A model generated the notes under the pieces. The model saw nothing but the letters and a program-made list of their open reading frames with translations. It was not told where the DNA came from and searched no databases. Below are positions 1-9,460 of a stretch of 63,543 nt of DNA, in pieces. Origin of the DNA: Synechococcaceae cyanobacterium (GTDB lineage Bacteria; Cyanobacteriota; Cyanobacteriia; PCC-6307; Cyanobiaceae); assembly GCA_947378425.1 (NCBI GenBank), contig CANCJV010000021.1, positions 1 to 63,543 on the forward strand, in the 5' to 3' direction. The number at the start of each line of letters is the position of its first letter. Within the stretch, counting starts at the first letter, position 1. A program made the translations under genes and the position numbers.

Positions 1-1
1 C

Positions 2-406
2 GCTCCGGCGCCGGCCCGGTCGAGCACCATCGTGACCATCTCATCCCCGCAGTCCACAACCCCGCAGTCCACAACCTTGAAGTCCTCAACCGCGAAGGCC
101 CGAGCCGTGAAGGCCGAGGTCCTCGCGAGTCCGGCTCAGCAGTCCGCAGTCCTGGAGCTGCCCCCCAGCGACCTGGCCCCTGAGCCCCTGTCCAGGCTGC
201 TCGGTCGCCTGGAGCTGGCCGAGCGCCTGGCGTCGGGGGGCTTCGCGCTCACCCTGGTGGAACTGGCCCAACTGGTGGAATTGCCCCTGCGCAGCCTTGA
301 GTCCCGCCAGCAGGCCTGGCCGTGGCGAGACTGGACGGTTGTGCCGCTCGGCCAGGGGCGCTGGCGCCTGGAACGGGACGCGGGAGGATTGGAGCCGCGG
401 TCGTGA
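2..406 (+). CDS. C-terminal part of a cyanobacterial protein, possibly the tail of RNase HI (5' end outside window)
   Basis: The frame is open to the left window edge, so this may be the end of a longer gene; the first start codon inside the window is a GTG at 32. The visible part begins with a low-complexity Ser/Thr/Gln segment made by a 15-bp tandem duplication (46-75). It ends in a compact domain that includes the segment [19 protein letters not shown]. That type of ending recalls the C-terminal extension of picocyanobacterial RNase HI, whose gene often precedes pyrD; this is inference because the catalytic domain is not visible. Its stop codon overlaps the pyrD GTG by 4 bp, so the two are translationally coupled. 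Confidence 0.5.
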   Translation, partial: APAPARSSTIVTISSPQSTTPQSTTLKSSTAKARAVKAEVLASPAQQSAVLELPPSDLAPEPLSRLLGRLELAERLASGGFALTLVELAQLVELPLRSLESRQQAWPWRDWTVVPLGQGRWRLERDAGGLEPRS

Positions 407-1644
407 GTCGGGTGGAGATGGATCAGGACGACCCCACTGCTGCGGCGGACCCTTCAGGCCCAGCGGATTCGTTCGGCCAGCTGGAGCCGAGCGGCCGCAC
501 CGGCGCCCTGTACCGCCGTTTTGTCGAGCCTCTGCTGCGCCAGGACGAGGGCACCGACGCGGAGCAGCTCAGCCGGGCGACCCTCTCGACCCTGGCCCAG
601 GTGTCCCCGCGCCGGCACTGGCCCCTGGTGCGGGGCACCCTTGAGGGCCTGGCGGGCGAATTGCAGCGCCGGGACCCGCGTCTGCAGCAGACCCTGTTCG
701 GCTGTCGCTTCGCCAATCCCCTCGGCCTGGCGGCCGGCTTCGACAAGAACGGCGTCGCCGCCGGCATCTGGGATCGCTTCGGCTTCGGCTTCGCCGAGCT
801 GGGGACGATCACCTGGCACGCCCAGCCCGGCAATCCCCGTCCCCGTCTGTTTCGCCTGGCGGCGGAGCGGGCGGCCCTCAACCGCATGGGCTTCAACAAC
901 GAAGGGGCCCGGGCGGTGAAGCGGATCCTGGAGCAGCAGGCCCTGCCGCCTCCTGGCCAGCGGTCGGCGGTGCTGGGGCTCAACTTCGGCAAGTCGCGGC
1001 TGGCCTCCCTGGAACTCGCCCCCGACGACTACGCCTCCTCGCTGGAACTGCTGGCCCCCCTGGCCGACTACGCCGTCGTCAATGTCAGCTCCCCCAACAC
1101 CCCGGGTCTGCGGGATCTGCAGGAGGAGAGCCTGTTGCGGCGTCTGGTGGAGCGGCTGCGGCGCCTGCCGGCCTGCCCGCCGCTGCTGGTCAAGATCGCC
1201 CCCGACCTCGAGGACGACGCCATCGACACGATCGCCCGCCTGGCCTATGAGGAGGGGCTGGCCGGCATCATTGCCGTCAACACCAGCCTGGATCGGCTCG
1301 GTCTCGCCGACCGCCGCCTTGCCGCCACCGGTCGCACCCTGGCCGAGGAGGCGGGGGGTCTCAGTGGCCGGCCCCTGCGGGCCAGGGCCCTGGAAGTGCT
1401 GCGCCGCCTGCGGGCCACCGCCGGCCCTGCCCTGCCGTTGATCGGGGTGGGCGGTATTGATTCGGCCCCGATCGCCTGGGAGCGGATCACCGCTGGAGCT
1501 TCTCTGGTGCAGATCTACACCGGCTGGATCTATGAGGGGCCCGAGCTGGTACCCAGAATCCTGGAGGGATTGATCCAGCAGCTGGATCGGCATGGCCTGC
1601 GCACGATTGCCGAAGCGGTCGGCACGGGGCTGCCCTGGCGCTGA
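403..1644 (+). CDS. pyrD: Dihydroorotate dehydrogenase (quinone), class 2
   Basis: Catalyses oxidation of dihydroorotate to orotate with FMN and a membrane quinone, the fourth step of pyrimidine synthesis. Visible family landmarks are [10 protein letters not shown] near the N-terminal part of the barrel, the active-site loop [25 protein letters not shown], and the FMN phosphate-binding GVGGIDS near the C-terminus. The N-terminal helical extension preceding the barrel fits the membrane-associated class 2 enzyme. I chose GTG at 403 because it overlaps the upstream stop (GTGA) and has a GGGAGG-like sequence about 18 bp upstream; ATG at 418 is an alternative. The protein is about 413 residues. 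pyrB for the same pathway lies at 49.9 kb. Confidence 0.96.
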   Translation: MSRVEMDQDDPTAAADPSGPADSFGQLEPSGRTGALYRRFVEPLLRQDEGTDAEQLSRATLSTLAQVSPRRHWPLVRGTLEGLAGELQRRDPRLQQTLFGCRFANPLGLAAGFDKNGVAAGIWDRFGFGFAELGTITWHAQPGNPRPRLFRLAAERAALNRMGFNNEGARAVKRILEQQALPPPGQRSAVLGLNFGKSRLASLELAPDDYASSLELLAPLADYAVVNVSSPNTPGLRDLQEESLLRRLVERLRRLPACPPLLVKIAPDLEDDAIDTIARLAYEEGLAGIIAVNTSLDRLGLADRRLAATGRTLAEEAGGLSGRPLRARALEVLRRLRATAGPALPLIGVGGIDSAPIAWERITAGASLVQIYTGWIYEGPELVPRILEGLIQQLDRHGLRTIAEAVGTGLPWR

Positions 1645-1680
1645 AACCTCGGTAGGTTTGATCTAACTGGGGTTGGCTGT

Positions 1681-2574
1681 TTGGAGCTTTCCGGGCTGTT
1701 GGAGGATCTGCAGGATCGTCTGCGGCCGCTCAAGGCCCAGATGTTTCCGACGCAGGTTCTGCTCGAATTGCAGGACACCTTCCTGCGCGGCCAGGTGCTC
1801 AAGGACGATGGCCCCCTGCCGGTCAGCCTGGAGGCCCCTCTGCCCGCCCTCACCTGCCGCGAGGGCATGCCGCTGGAGCTGGAGCCCCTGGGTGATCTGA
1901 TCGGTGATCTGCTGGTCAACGAAAACCAGCAGGATGCCTATGTGCACGCCGTGTTGCCCTTGGAGGCGGCCCACTGGCGCGTGATCGTCTGGAGCGATGG
2001 CGAGATGCCGGCGGATCCGGAAGCGGAGCTGCGCCACCTTGATCCCGAGCTCAATCTGCCCTTCGCGCTGGAGGAGGCCTATCTCGATGTTCAGGCGCTG
2101 CCGGGTTCACCGCCCCAGCTGCTGATGGTGGCGTCGCCGCGCAAGTTGGTGGATGGCTGGATCGAGGTGTTCTCCCTGGCGGGGGCCAAACTCGATCGAC
2201 TGGCGCCCGCCCAGAGCTGCCTGTTGGCGGCCCTCGCCGACGAACTGGAGTCGGCCCCGCCCGATCGGCTGCTGGTGTTGCTGCTGCCTGAGGATTTCGA
2301 ATGCAAGCTGCTGCTTTTCCATCGCGGCCTGCCGGTGTTCGAGCGCTCCTTGCCGATCGGGGGCGAGGATCTTGTCGATGAACTCAAGCGCTGCCTCGTT
2401 TTTTACCATCGCCAGGCGCCTGAACTGCGCAGCCTGCGGCTGCTGATCACGGCCGAGATCCCCGGTCAGGAGCTGGTGGAGGAGGCCTTGGGGCTGCCTG
2501 CCCGGCAGCTCGATTGGCAGCCCTACGGCTCGCTGCTGCTGCAGGGTCTGGCGGCCCAGAGAGGCTTGGGCTGA
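1681..2574 (+). CDS. pilM: Diverged PilM-like type IV pilus inner-membrane platform protein
   Basis: First gene of a PilM-N-O-Q operon. PilM is normally an actin-fold cytoplasmic ATPase that binds the N-terminal tail of PilN. The C-terminal half retains a PilM-like segment (LPIGGEDLVDELKRCLVFYH, about residues 224-243), but the usual N-terminal phosphate-binding start of the actin fold is not recognisable and the protein is short (297 residues against roughly 350). The identification therefore leans on position directly before pilN, whose ATG overlaps this stop (TGATG). The start is a TTG at 1681; ATG at 1741 is the next candidate. Whether it still binds ATP cannot be judged by eye. Confidence 0.7.
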   Translation: MELSGLLEDLQDRLRPLKAQMFPTQVLLELQDTFLRGQVLKDDGPLPVSLEAPLPALTCREGMPLELEPLGDLIGDLLVNENQQDAYVHAVLPLEAAHWRVIVWSDGEMPADPEAELRHLDPELNLPFALEEAYLDVQALPGSPPQLLMVASPRKLVDGWIEVFSLAGAKLDRLAPAQSCLLAALADELESAPPDRLLVLLLPEDFECKLLLFHRGLPVFERSLPIGGEDLVDELKRCLVFYHRQAPELRSLRLLITAEIPGQELVEEALGLPARQLDWQPYGSLLLQGLAAQRGLG

Positions 2575-3371
2575 TGCGAACGCCGCTGCGCCTGCCTGCG
2601 TTCAGGGGATGGTCATCGGGCGGCAGGACCTCGCCTCCGGACGACCCTGCCGGCCCTCAGATCCCAGCGGCGAGTCTGGCCCCGGGGCTGGATCTGCTGC
2701 GGGAGCGCCGCCGCAAGATCGGCCAGCAGTCGATCACCGTGGCCCTGGCCGATCGCCGCCGTCTGCTGGTCCAGGGCACCACCGTCGGGGCAATCGTCCT
2801 GGGCGTGATGCTGGGCCTGATCGGCCTGGTCTATCTGCAGCATCAGCTGGTGTTGGGCCAGATGGGGCGGCTCAATGCGGTGGAAGCCGAGGCGGGTCAA
2901 TTGCGTCAGCAGTTGAGCGCCCGCAAAGCCCGGCTCGCCCAGATCACCACCATCAACAAACAGCTGGTGGTCGCCCTGACCGGCGTGCGCAGCAGCTCGG
3001 CCCTGATGAAGGAACTGCAGATTCGCCTGCCGGTGGGGATCCAGTTGAGCTCCGCGGACACGGCCAGCGGCTCCCTGGTGCTGCGGGGCCAGACCTTCGA
3101 TCCCCGGGCTTTCGAGCGGATCAATGCCTTTGAGCTCGAATTGCAGAACTCCCCCCTGCTCGACCCCAAGGCCATCAACCTGACCAAGGTGGAGCGCAAG
3201 GCCCCTGATGCAAATCTGCCGACGGGCGTCAGGCCGCCGGTGACCTTTGAGCTCACGGCTCCCTTCGCCCCGCTGGAACCCAGTCAGCAGCTTGTGATTC
3301 TGCGCCAGCTGGGCTCCGGCGGCCTGGCCAGACGCCTGGAGCTGCTGCAGCGGGAGGGCCTGTTGCCATGA
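2574..3371 (+). CDS. pilN: Type IV pilus assembly protein PilN
   Basis: PilN is a single-pass inner-membrane protein that links PilM to PilO in the pilus alignment complex. The protein has a basic N-terminal cytoplasmic segment of about 75 residues, one hydrophobic helix (GAIVLGVMLGLIGLVYLQH), a coiled-coil stretch rich in Ala, Glu and Gln, and a periplasmic ferredoxin-like region. ATG at 2574 overlaps the previous stop, and the gene's own end overlaps the pilO ATG (ATGA), so all three are translationally coupled. The N-terminal cytoplasmic segment is longer than in proteobacterial PilN, which is common in cyanobacteria. Confidence 0.85.
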   Translation: MRTPLRLPAFRGWSSGGRTSPPDDPAGPQIPAASLAPGLDLLRERRRKIGQQSITVALADRRRLLVQGTTVGAIVLGVMLGLIGLVYLQHQLVLGQMGRLNAVEAEAGQLRQQLSARKARLAQITTINKQLVVALTGVRSSSALMKELQIRLPVGIQLSSADTASGSLVLRGQTFDPRAFERINAFELELQNSPLLDPKAINLTKVERKAPDANLPTGVRPPVTFELTAPFAPLEPSQQLVILRQLGSGGLARRLELLQREGLLP

Positions 3372-4165
3372 CCAATCTTCAGGCCGATTCCACCCGGCTC
3401 TCCCCTCGCAAACTGCGGCTGCTGTGGTTCGGACTGCCGGCTGCGGCCCTGGCGCTGCTGGCGGTGCTGCTGGGAGTCGCGGTGCTGGCCCCGCTGTGGT
3501 CAGCCCTGCAGGCCGACAGCAAACGCCTGCGGGAACTGCAGGATCTTCAGGATCAGGTTGTGGTGATGCGGCAGCAGATGGCCAGCCTGGACCTGCGCGA
3601 AGAGCGATCCCTCGCCCAGAAGGACAAGCTCGTCGATCTGATCATTGGCAGCGGCGACGTTTCCACCTTCCTGGCGATGCTGGATCGGGAGGCGAAAGCC
3701 GCCGGGGTCCAGCTGGATCTGTATCAGCCCCAGGCTCCCGCCGCCCCGGCTTCGGCCCCACCTGCGCCAGCTTCGGCCCCGCCAGCCCCGGGCGCTCCAG
3801 CCGCCAAGGAAGCCCAGCCCGATCCGATGGAAGCGGAGGGGCTGCAGCGCACCGGCATGCAGATTCTGGCCAAAGGCTCCTACCCCAGGCTGCTGAACCT
3901 GCTGGAACGCATCGAGGCCCTGAGTGTGCTGGTCGAGCAGAGTGGACTCAAGCTGGAGCTGCGGGAGGCCGCCAACAGTGATCCCAAGCTGGCCGCCACC
4001 GTTCCTCCGGTGACGATGACGATCGGCTTCAGCCTCTACGGCCGACCCTCCGCCAGCGAGAGCGAATCAGCTCCGCAGCCTCCAGCCGGCGCTGCCAGTC
4101 GGGCAGCCGGTGGTGCCGGGACTCCGGCTGCGGGTGCGCCGCCGGCGAAGCCGGCCAGCCCCTGA
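3368..4165 (+). CDS. pilO: Type IV pilus assembly protein PilO
   Basis: PilO pairs with PilN in the periplasm and connects the inner-membrane platform to the PilQ secretin. One N-terminal membrane helix (residues about 20-42) is followed by a coiled coil with many Gln and Leu residues. A Pro/Ala-rich linker (AAPASAPPAPASAPPAPGAP) then leads into the globular domain with the TGMQILAKGSYPRLLNLLERIE segment typical of PilO. A second Ala/Gly/Pro-rich tail ends the protein. It is coupled to pilN by a 4-bp overlap and followed by pilQ after 71 bp. Confidence 0.85.
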   Translation: MTNLQADSTRLSPRKLRLLWFGLPAAALALLAVLLGVAVLAPLWSALQADSKRLRELQDLQDQVVVMRQQMASLDLREERSLAQKDKLVDLIIGSGDVSTFLAMLDREAKAAGVQLDLYQPQAPAAPASAPPAPASAPPAPGAPAAKEAQPDPMEAEGLQRTGMQILAKGSYPRLLNLLERIEALSVLVEQSGLKLELREAANSDPKLAATVPPVTMTIGFSLYGRPSASESESAPQPPAGAASRAAGGAGTPAAGAPPAKPASP

Positions 4166-4236
4166 ACTTTGAGACAAAACTGGTTCTCATAGCTGGAGCT
4201 CGATACCATGCGTTCGACCCGTTCGTAAAGACAAGC

Positions 4237-6489
4237 GTGGGTAGTAGTAGCTGGCACCACCGACTTCTGGCCGCCGCCAGCCTCGCCGCCCTGCAGTGCT
4301 TTCCGCTCGTTGCCGCTGCCCAGAGCGATTCTCCCTACGGCACTGGCAGGCAGGTGCCTGCCGCCCAGCCGCCTGCCAGTGCCGGCGGGGCTGTGCCCGC
4401 ACAGATGCGGGTGCCGGTGGGTGGTTCGATCGAGCTGAAACTGCGCCGCTTACCCGATGCGGTGGAGTTGGTGATTGAAGGGGTGGGCATGGCGCCCCAG
4501 CTGCAGCAGACCACCCAGGGCTCCAGCTGGGAGGGCATGCTGCTCACCGCCTCGCCCAATTCGCTGCGCCGCGGGCCCCAGGGCTTCAGCCTGCCGGAGG
4601 TGGGTTTCCAGAGCGTGCGCATCGATGGCTCCGGCCGTACCTTCCGCCTGCAGGTGACACCGGTGCCGGGCTACCCGGTGGGGCGACCGGTGGTGAGCGC
4701 CGATGGCCGTGATCTGATCCTGAGCTTCGCGGCCCCCAGCCAGGCCAGCCTGCAGACGGCGCGCCCCGACCTGAACCAGCCCGGCCGCGTGCCCCAGAGC
4801 AATTTCGTGCCGCCGCTGCAGCCGCGGGCGGTGGCGCCGCCGGTGGGCGATATGGCGGTGGGCACGATGCTGCTCACTAATCCCAGCTATGTGAATATCA
4901 GCGGCCCGCCGGTGACGATGACGCTGCGCAATGCACCGGTGAAGGATGTGCTGATGCGACTGAGCGACATGGGCGGCTATGGCTTTGTGTATGTCGAGGA
5001 TTGCATTGTCAAGGGTTCGGCAAAGTCTACTGGGATCGACTGTGACGCAGACAAGCCAGCAGCTTCACCTGCGGCGCGCAAAATAACCCTCTCATTTAAC
5101 AATGAGAATTATGCTAAAGCATTTAACTCCGCCCTGATGGCAGCCAACTTGCAAGGCCGAAAGGATGGCGCCACGATTTTCGTTGGTCCCAGCGTAATAA
5201 ACAAGAGCCTTGGGACCGAAATGTCAAAAGTATATCGGCTTAATCAGGTTTCAGCCGGAGGGGCTGCAGACTATTTGGCCAACCTTGGCGCAACAATTAC
5301 CAAAACTAACATCGTCTCTACTTCCATCTCCCAAGGCAGTTCGCAAAATAACGCTATTGCCGGCTCAGCAAGTTCCTCGACCACTACTTCTAGTACAAGA
5401 ACAGAAGTTGAAACATACGGATCTGGCGTGGGACCGTTGCGGGGATTGATAGGAGCAACTGACAGCCGGCTTTCTTCAATCACCTTGGTGGGTAGGCCCC
5501 AATTGGTGGGTGTCGCTGAGCAGTACCTCAAGCAGCTGGACCAACGACAGCGTCAAGTGGCTCTGTCGGTGAAGATTCTGGATGTGAGCCTGCAGAATGA
5601 TTCCTCGATTGCAAATAGTTTCGCCTTCCGCTATGGCAATAATTTTATTGTCAATGACCAGGGTAATCTCGCTGGCGCCTGGGGAAACTATCTGCCGCCC
5701 TCGGCGCGACTGGGATTGGATACTCTCGCTGGTCCGATTGCGAATCCAGGGCTTCAGTATCCGAAAGATCAATTCTTCGATGTGCTCAAGGCCACGATTC
5801 AGTCCCAGTCCACTAAATTGCTGGCCTCGCCCACTCTTATCCTCACCGACAATCCCGAGGAAATTAGTGGCGGCGGCGAAGTGGTGACAGCCACCTCAAC
5901 CACGGCGGGCGGGGCGGCCGAATCGGTGTTCAGCAGTGCCACGATCGGCAGAAAGCGGTCGAATGAATCCTTCGTCACTGTCGGCACTCAGGTGATCACC
6001 AATTACACCGTCAGCACCGGAACCCAGGGCAATGGCAATTCCTGTCAGCCCGAGTTCAGTACATCCGGCCTGACCTTCGGTGCCAGGGTCAATAAGATCG
6101 ATGACAATGGTTTTGTCACCTTCAACCTCTCGCCGTCGGTGTCGGCTGTCACCGATCAACAGCCGGTCCCGGGCTGCGGCCCCATCAGCATTCTCAGCAT
6201 CCGCCGGCTCGATACCGGTTCGGTGCGGGTCAGAGATGGTCAGACCTTGATCCTCACGGGTGTGATCTCCGATTTCAACTCTCAAGGTGTGGACAAATGG
6301 CCGATTCTCGGCGATTTGCCGTTGATCGGTCAGTTCTTCCGCTCCACCAGTGGTTCCCGCAGTAAGAATGAGCTGGTTATTCTGGTGACGCCCCACATCA
6401 TCAATGACACCGAAGGCGGCACCTTTGGCTATGGCTATCAGCCCTCAACCGGTGATGCTCGCCGGTTGCTGGGCAGCAACAATCCCTGA
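4237..6489 (+). CDS. pilQ: Type IV pilus secretin PilQ
   Basis: Outer-membrane secretin through which type IV pili pass; in cyanobacteria it serves motility and DNA uptake. The protein (750 residues) has a signal peptide (LLAAASLAALQ, cleavage near AAAQS), an AMIN-like beta domain (about 45-170), N-domains (about 215-430) with a Ser/Thr-rich loop, and the secretin barrel. The end of the barrel carries RVRDGQTLILTGVISD and KWPILGDLPLIGQFF, hallmarks of the family. The start is GTG 4237; the only nearby ATG (4208) is out of frame and short. DNA between about 5010 and 5500, which encodes the N-domains, is clearly more AT-rich than the rest of the gene, suggesting recombination. Confidence 0.92.
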   Translation: MGSSSWHHRLLAAASLAALQCFPLVAAAQSDSPYGTGRQVPAAQPPASAGGAVPAQMRVPVGGSIELKLRRLPDAVELVIEGVGMAPQLQQTTQGSSWEGMLLTASPNSLRRGPQGFSLPEVGFQSVRIDGSGRTFRLQVTPVPGYPVGRPVVSADGRDLILSFAAPSQASLQTARPDLNQPGRVPQSNFVPPLQPRAVAPPVGDMAVGTMLLTNPSYVNISGPPVTMTLRNAPVKDVLMRLSDMGGYGFVYVEDCIVKGSAKSTGIDCDADKPAASPAARKITLSFNNENYAKAFNSALMAANLQGRKDGATIFVGPSVINKSLGTEMSKVYRLNQVSAGGAADYLANLGATITKTNIVSTSISQGSSQNNAIAGSASSSTTTSSTRTEVETYGSGVGPLRGLIGATDSRLSSITLVGRPQLVGVAEQYLKQLDQRQRQVALSVKILDVSLQNDSSIANSFAFRYGNNFIVNDQGNLAGAWGNYLPPSARLGLDTLAGPIANPGLQYPKDQFFDVLKATIQSQSTKLLASPTLILTDNPEEISGGGEVVTATSTTAGGAAESVFSSATIGRKRSNESFVTVGTQVITNYTVSTGTQGNGNSCQPEFSTSGLTFGARVNKIDDNGFVTFNLSPSVSAVTDQQPVPGCGPISILSIRRLDTGSVRVRDGQTLILTGVISDFNSQGVDKWPILGDLPLIGQFFRSTSGSRSKNELVILVTPHIINDTEGGTFGYGYQPSTGDARRLLGSNNP

Positions 6490-6516
6490 ACAACGCCCCC
6501 TGAGGTTTACCCCGGT

Positions 6517-7380
6517 TCAGAAGGCCATCGGCGCCAGGAATTTCACCGCCAGCGGCGCCAGGGTCTGAAGGGCTGTCATGGCGCCGCTGAGGAGTTGGGA
6601 GCCCATGCCGTTGCCGCCCTTGTTCTTTTTCGGTGCATCGAGCAGTGCCTCCGAGGCCTGACGCAGTTTTTCGGCTGTGAACGCATCGCCGCTCTGGGCA
6701 TACAGGGTGGCCGCATAGCCGAAATCCTGGGCGGCCAGGGTGTCCTTGCCCTGCTCCTTGCGGCTCATGCCCCGGGCCAGCCAGGTGAGGGCGGCCTCGG
6801 GTTGCTGGCGCAGGGCCTCCCCGAACAGTCGCTCCGCCGCAGGAGCGTTGCCCGCCAGGGCCGCCTCGACGCCGGCGTTATGGAGTTCGGCGTAGCCGAG
6901 GCTGCCGCTGGCGAGGCCCTGGGCATGCTCCCAGTGGCTGCGCGAGAGGGCACCGGGGTCCAGTTGGGCGCCGCTGAGGTCGCTGTCGCGCAGGTCCGTG
7001 CCCTCCAGCCGGGCGCCGCGCAGATCGGCGCCGCGCAGGGAGGCCCCCGCCAGGCTGGTGAAACTCAGATCGGCTCCCTTGAGCTGGGCGCCATCGAGCT
7101 GGGCGCCGCTGAGGTTGGCCCGCTGCAGCTGGGCGCCGCTGAGGTTGGCATCCCGCAGGCTGGCGTGCACCAGGTCGGCGTCCTGCAGCTTGCAGTTGGG
7201 GCAGGAGCCCTGGCTCAGCAAGCGCATCAATTGGTCGGTGTTGGCGGACCTCGCCGGCAGGGGCCCCAGGGCCGCCAGCGAGGCCAGGGCCAAGGGCGCG
7301 GTGACCCTGATCAGGGGCGCCAGAGCGCTCAGGGTGCTGGCGATCCGCCCCAGCCGCAGGCCTCGGCGGCCCTGGCGCAT
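6517..7380 (-). CDS. Exported pentapeptide-repeat protein with C-terminal TPR-like region
   Basis: After a basic start and hydrophobic segment that looks like a signal peptide (residues about 8-45), about fourteen A(D/N)LxG-type pentapeptides follow (for example NLSGAQLQRANLSGAQL), predicting a right-handed quadrilateral beta helix. The C-terminal third is helical with TPR character (AAERLFGEALRQQPEAALTWLARGM). No catalytic residues are evident. The frame stays open upstream to 7557, but that part is Pro/Ser/Arg-rich and unlike a protein start, so I prefer ATG at 7380. It sits downstream of the transglutaminase gene on the same strand after about 220 bp. Function unknown; exported pentapeptide proteins are frequent in cyanobacteria. 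Confidence 0.75.
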   Translation of the reverse strand: MRQGRRGLRLGRIASTLSALAPLIRVTAPLALASLAALGPLPARSANTDQLMRLLSQGSCPNCKLQDADLVHASLRDANLSGAQLQRANLSGAQLDGAQLKGADLSFTSLAGASLRGADLRGARLEGTDLRDSDLSGAQLDPGALSRSHWEHAQGLASGSLGYAELHNAGVEAALAGNAPAAERLFGEALRQQPEAALTWLARGMSRKEQGKDTLAAQDFGYAATLYAQSGDAFTAEKLRQASEALLDAPKKNKGGNGMGSQLLSGAMTALQTLAPLAVKFLAPMAF

Positions 7381-7603
7381 CGGTGTCCGCGGTGCAAGCC
7401 CGCTCCGCTCTGGGCGGCACGGCTTGCTGGCGCCTGGGCCTGGGCCGATGCGCCATGGGGGGCCAGGGGGCGCGCTGTTCGTTCGTGAACCGTTCGGGCT
7501 CGCACCGTTGGGGCTTGCGCTGATCGGGACCGTTCGGATCGGCTCGGGCATCGCCATCCCTCAGGCATCGACTCCTTTGTAGAGCCGCCGGCGCTGTCCT
7601 GCC

Positions 7604-9460
7604 TCAGGGCGCCAGCCGCTGCAGCCGGCGGCTGAGCTGGCGCCGGCACCGCGCCAGCTCCCGCCCGGCGCGGCCGGGCCGCGGCGGCGGACCGTAACGA
7701 TGCTGCTGATAGAGGCTCACGAAGCGCCGCAGTTCCGGCGCCAGCTGCGGCCAGCGCTGCTCCACCCGTTGGGCGAAGGCGGGCAGGGTTTCGCCGGCTT
7801 CCGGCGCCATGCCGGCCCGGGCCAGCTGGCGCAGGGCGGTCTCCAGGGCCCGGCGGGCGGCGTCCCCCGGACTGCGGCGCTGCAGCCAGCTCAGCAGCGC
7901 CAGGCCCGCCGTCAGGCACAGCCCCAGGGCGAGCAGCACCAGGGCCCCCAGCCATTGCAGATGGTCCCCCAGCAGCCGCCGCAGCAGGGCCTCCTGGCTC
8001 TGGCGGTCGTAGCCCAGCCACAGGCGCGTCCAGCCGATGTCCAGGCCCCACCACTGCTGCTGCAGCCACTCCATCGCCCCGCCCCGGGCCCTGCCCTCGC
8101 CGGGGCCCGGGGCGCCGTTGGCGATCCAGAGGCTGGGGTCCACCTGGTGCCAGCCCTCAGCGGGCAGCCACACCTCGCTCCAGGCGTGGGCGTCGGACTG
8201 GCGCAGATCGAGGTAGCCGTTGCCGCCGACCGGCTGCACCCAGCGGCCGCCCCGATAGCCGCTCACCACCCGGGCGGGCACACCAGCGGCGCGCATCAAC
8301 GCTGTGAAGCTGCTGGCGTAATGGCCGCAGAAGCCCTGGCGGCGCTCGAACAGGAAGGCATCGAGCGGGGCGCGCTGCGGCAGGGTGCCGGGACTGGTGC
8401 TGTAGCTGAAATTCTGGCTGCGGAACCAGCGGCGGGCCGCGTCCAGTCGCTGGGCCGGCGCCGGCAGGGCGGCCCAGCTGGCCGCCAGGGCTTCGAGTCG
8501 GGGGTTCTGGCCCCGGGGCAGGCCCAGATCACCCGGGCCGGGGGGCTGTCGTTGCCACAGGTTGAGGCTGTCGTCGTCGGCGATGGCGTACACCCGGCGC
8601 TGATCGCTGGGGCCCCGGTGCAGCAGTTCACCGCCGTCATCGGCCAGCAGCTCCCGGCTCAGCGGGCGGCCTTGGCCGCTCCAGGGCACGGCCGCCAGAC
8701 CACTCGCTTCGTCCAGCCAAAGCTGGCTGGCCGCCGCCGTTGGCGGCGCGTTGGCGGCGATCGCTCGCGGGTCGTCGCGATCCGCCGGTGGTGCCGTCGA
8801 GCCGGTCCAGCGCACGCCATCGAAGCGGTCATGCACCAGCACGCGCCAGTAGCGCCGGTCGGCGGCGGGGGGCTGGCCCCCCGAAAAGGCCACCCGCGCC
8901 GCCGGGCTGGCATTGCCCACCAGATCGCTGATGCTGCCCGGTTCAAGGCTGTCGCTCAGCCCCACCGTGGCCACCGAGCCCCGCTGGCTGGGCAGGGCGC
9001 TGAAGGGGCTGAGTCGCGGCACCAGCAGAAACAGCACCAGGGCCAGGGGCAGGGCCGCCGCCAGCACCTGGGCGCTGCGCCGCAGCAACACCTGCCAGCC
9101 CAGTCCCTCGCCCAGCTCCAGGGCCAGCAGGCCCGCCAGGGCCAGCACGATCGTTGCCGCCTGCAGCAGGCTCGGGCCCAGTTCCGGCCGCATCGAAGCC
9201 TGCAAGCCGGCGCCGACCAGCTGCAACAGGCTGACGAGCCGATGTTCCCCCAGGCTGCGGGCCTCCCACAGCTTCAGGGCGGTGAGGGCCCCCAGGCCGA
9301 TCGCCATCGCCCCCAGCAGCAGGTCGGGCTGCAGCCCCGTCAGGCCGATGGCCAGCAGGGCCATGGCGAGCCATTGCAGCGGGGCCGTGGCGCCAGTCAG
9401 GCGCTGTGGGCGGGTGTGGGATCGGGATCGGGCCATGGGGATCGGGCCAGGGCGGCTCAC
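7604..9460 (-). CDS. TgpA-like membrane transglutaminase (DUF3488 + transglutaminase core)
   Basis: An N-terminal hydrophobic region (about residues 25-160, several helices) matches the DUF3488 type. It is followed by a periplasmic transglutaminase-like papain fold. The catalytic triad is visible as Cys in RRQGFCGHYA, His in SDAHAWSEVW and Asp in WHQVDPS. Another membrane helix and a C-terminal DUF4129-like helical tail follow. It is the last gene of a MoxR - DUF58 - TgpA cassette and starts 4 bp inside the end of the DUF58 gene. Such cassettes are widespread; MoxR proteins are thought to remodel partner complexes, but the substrate here is unknown. Confidence 0.9.
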   Translation of the reverse strand: MSRPGPIPMARSRSHTRPQRLTGATAPLQWLAMALLAIGLTGLQPDLLLGAMAIGLGALTALKLWEARSLGEHRLVSLLQLVGAGLQASMRPELGPSLLQAATIVLALAGLLALELGEGLGWQVLLRRSAQVLAAALPLALVLFLLVPRLSPFSALPSQRGSVATVGLSDSLEPGSISDLVGNASPAARVAFSGGQPPAADRRYWRVLVHDRFDGVRWTGSTAPPADRDDPRAIAANAPPTAAASQLWLDEASGLAAVPWSGQGRPLSRELLADDGGELLHRGPSDQRRVYAIADDDSLNLWQRQPPGPGDLGLPRGQNPRLEALAASWAALPAPAQRLDAARRWFRSQNFSYSTSPGTLPQRAPLDAFLFERRQGFCGHYASSFTALMRAAGVPARVVSGYRGGRWVQPVGGNGYLDLRQSDAHAWSEVWLPAEGWHQVDPSLWIANGAPGPGEGRARGGAMEWLQQQWWGLDIGWTRLWLGYDRQSQEALLRRLLGDHLQWLGALVLLALGLCLTAGLALLSWLQRRSPGDAARRALETALRQLARAGMAPEAGETLPAFAQRVEQRWPQLAPELRRFVSLYQQHRYGPPPRPGRAGRELARCRRQLSRRLQRLAP

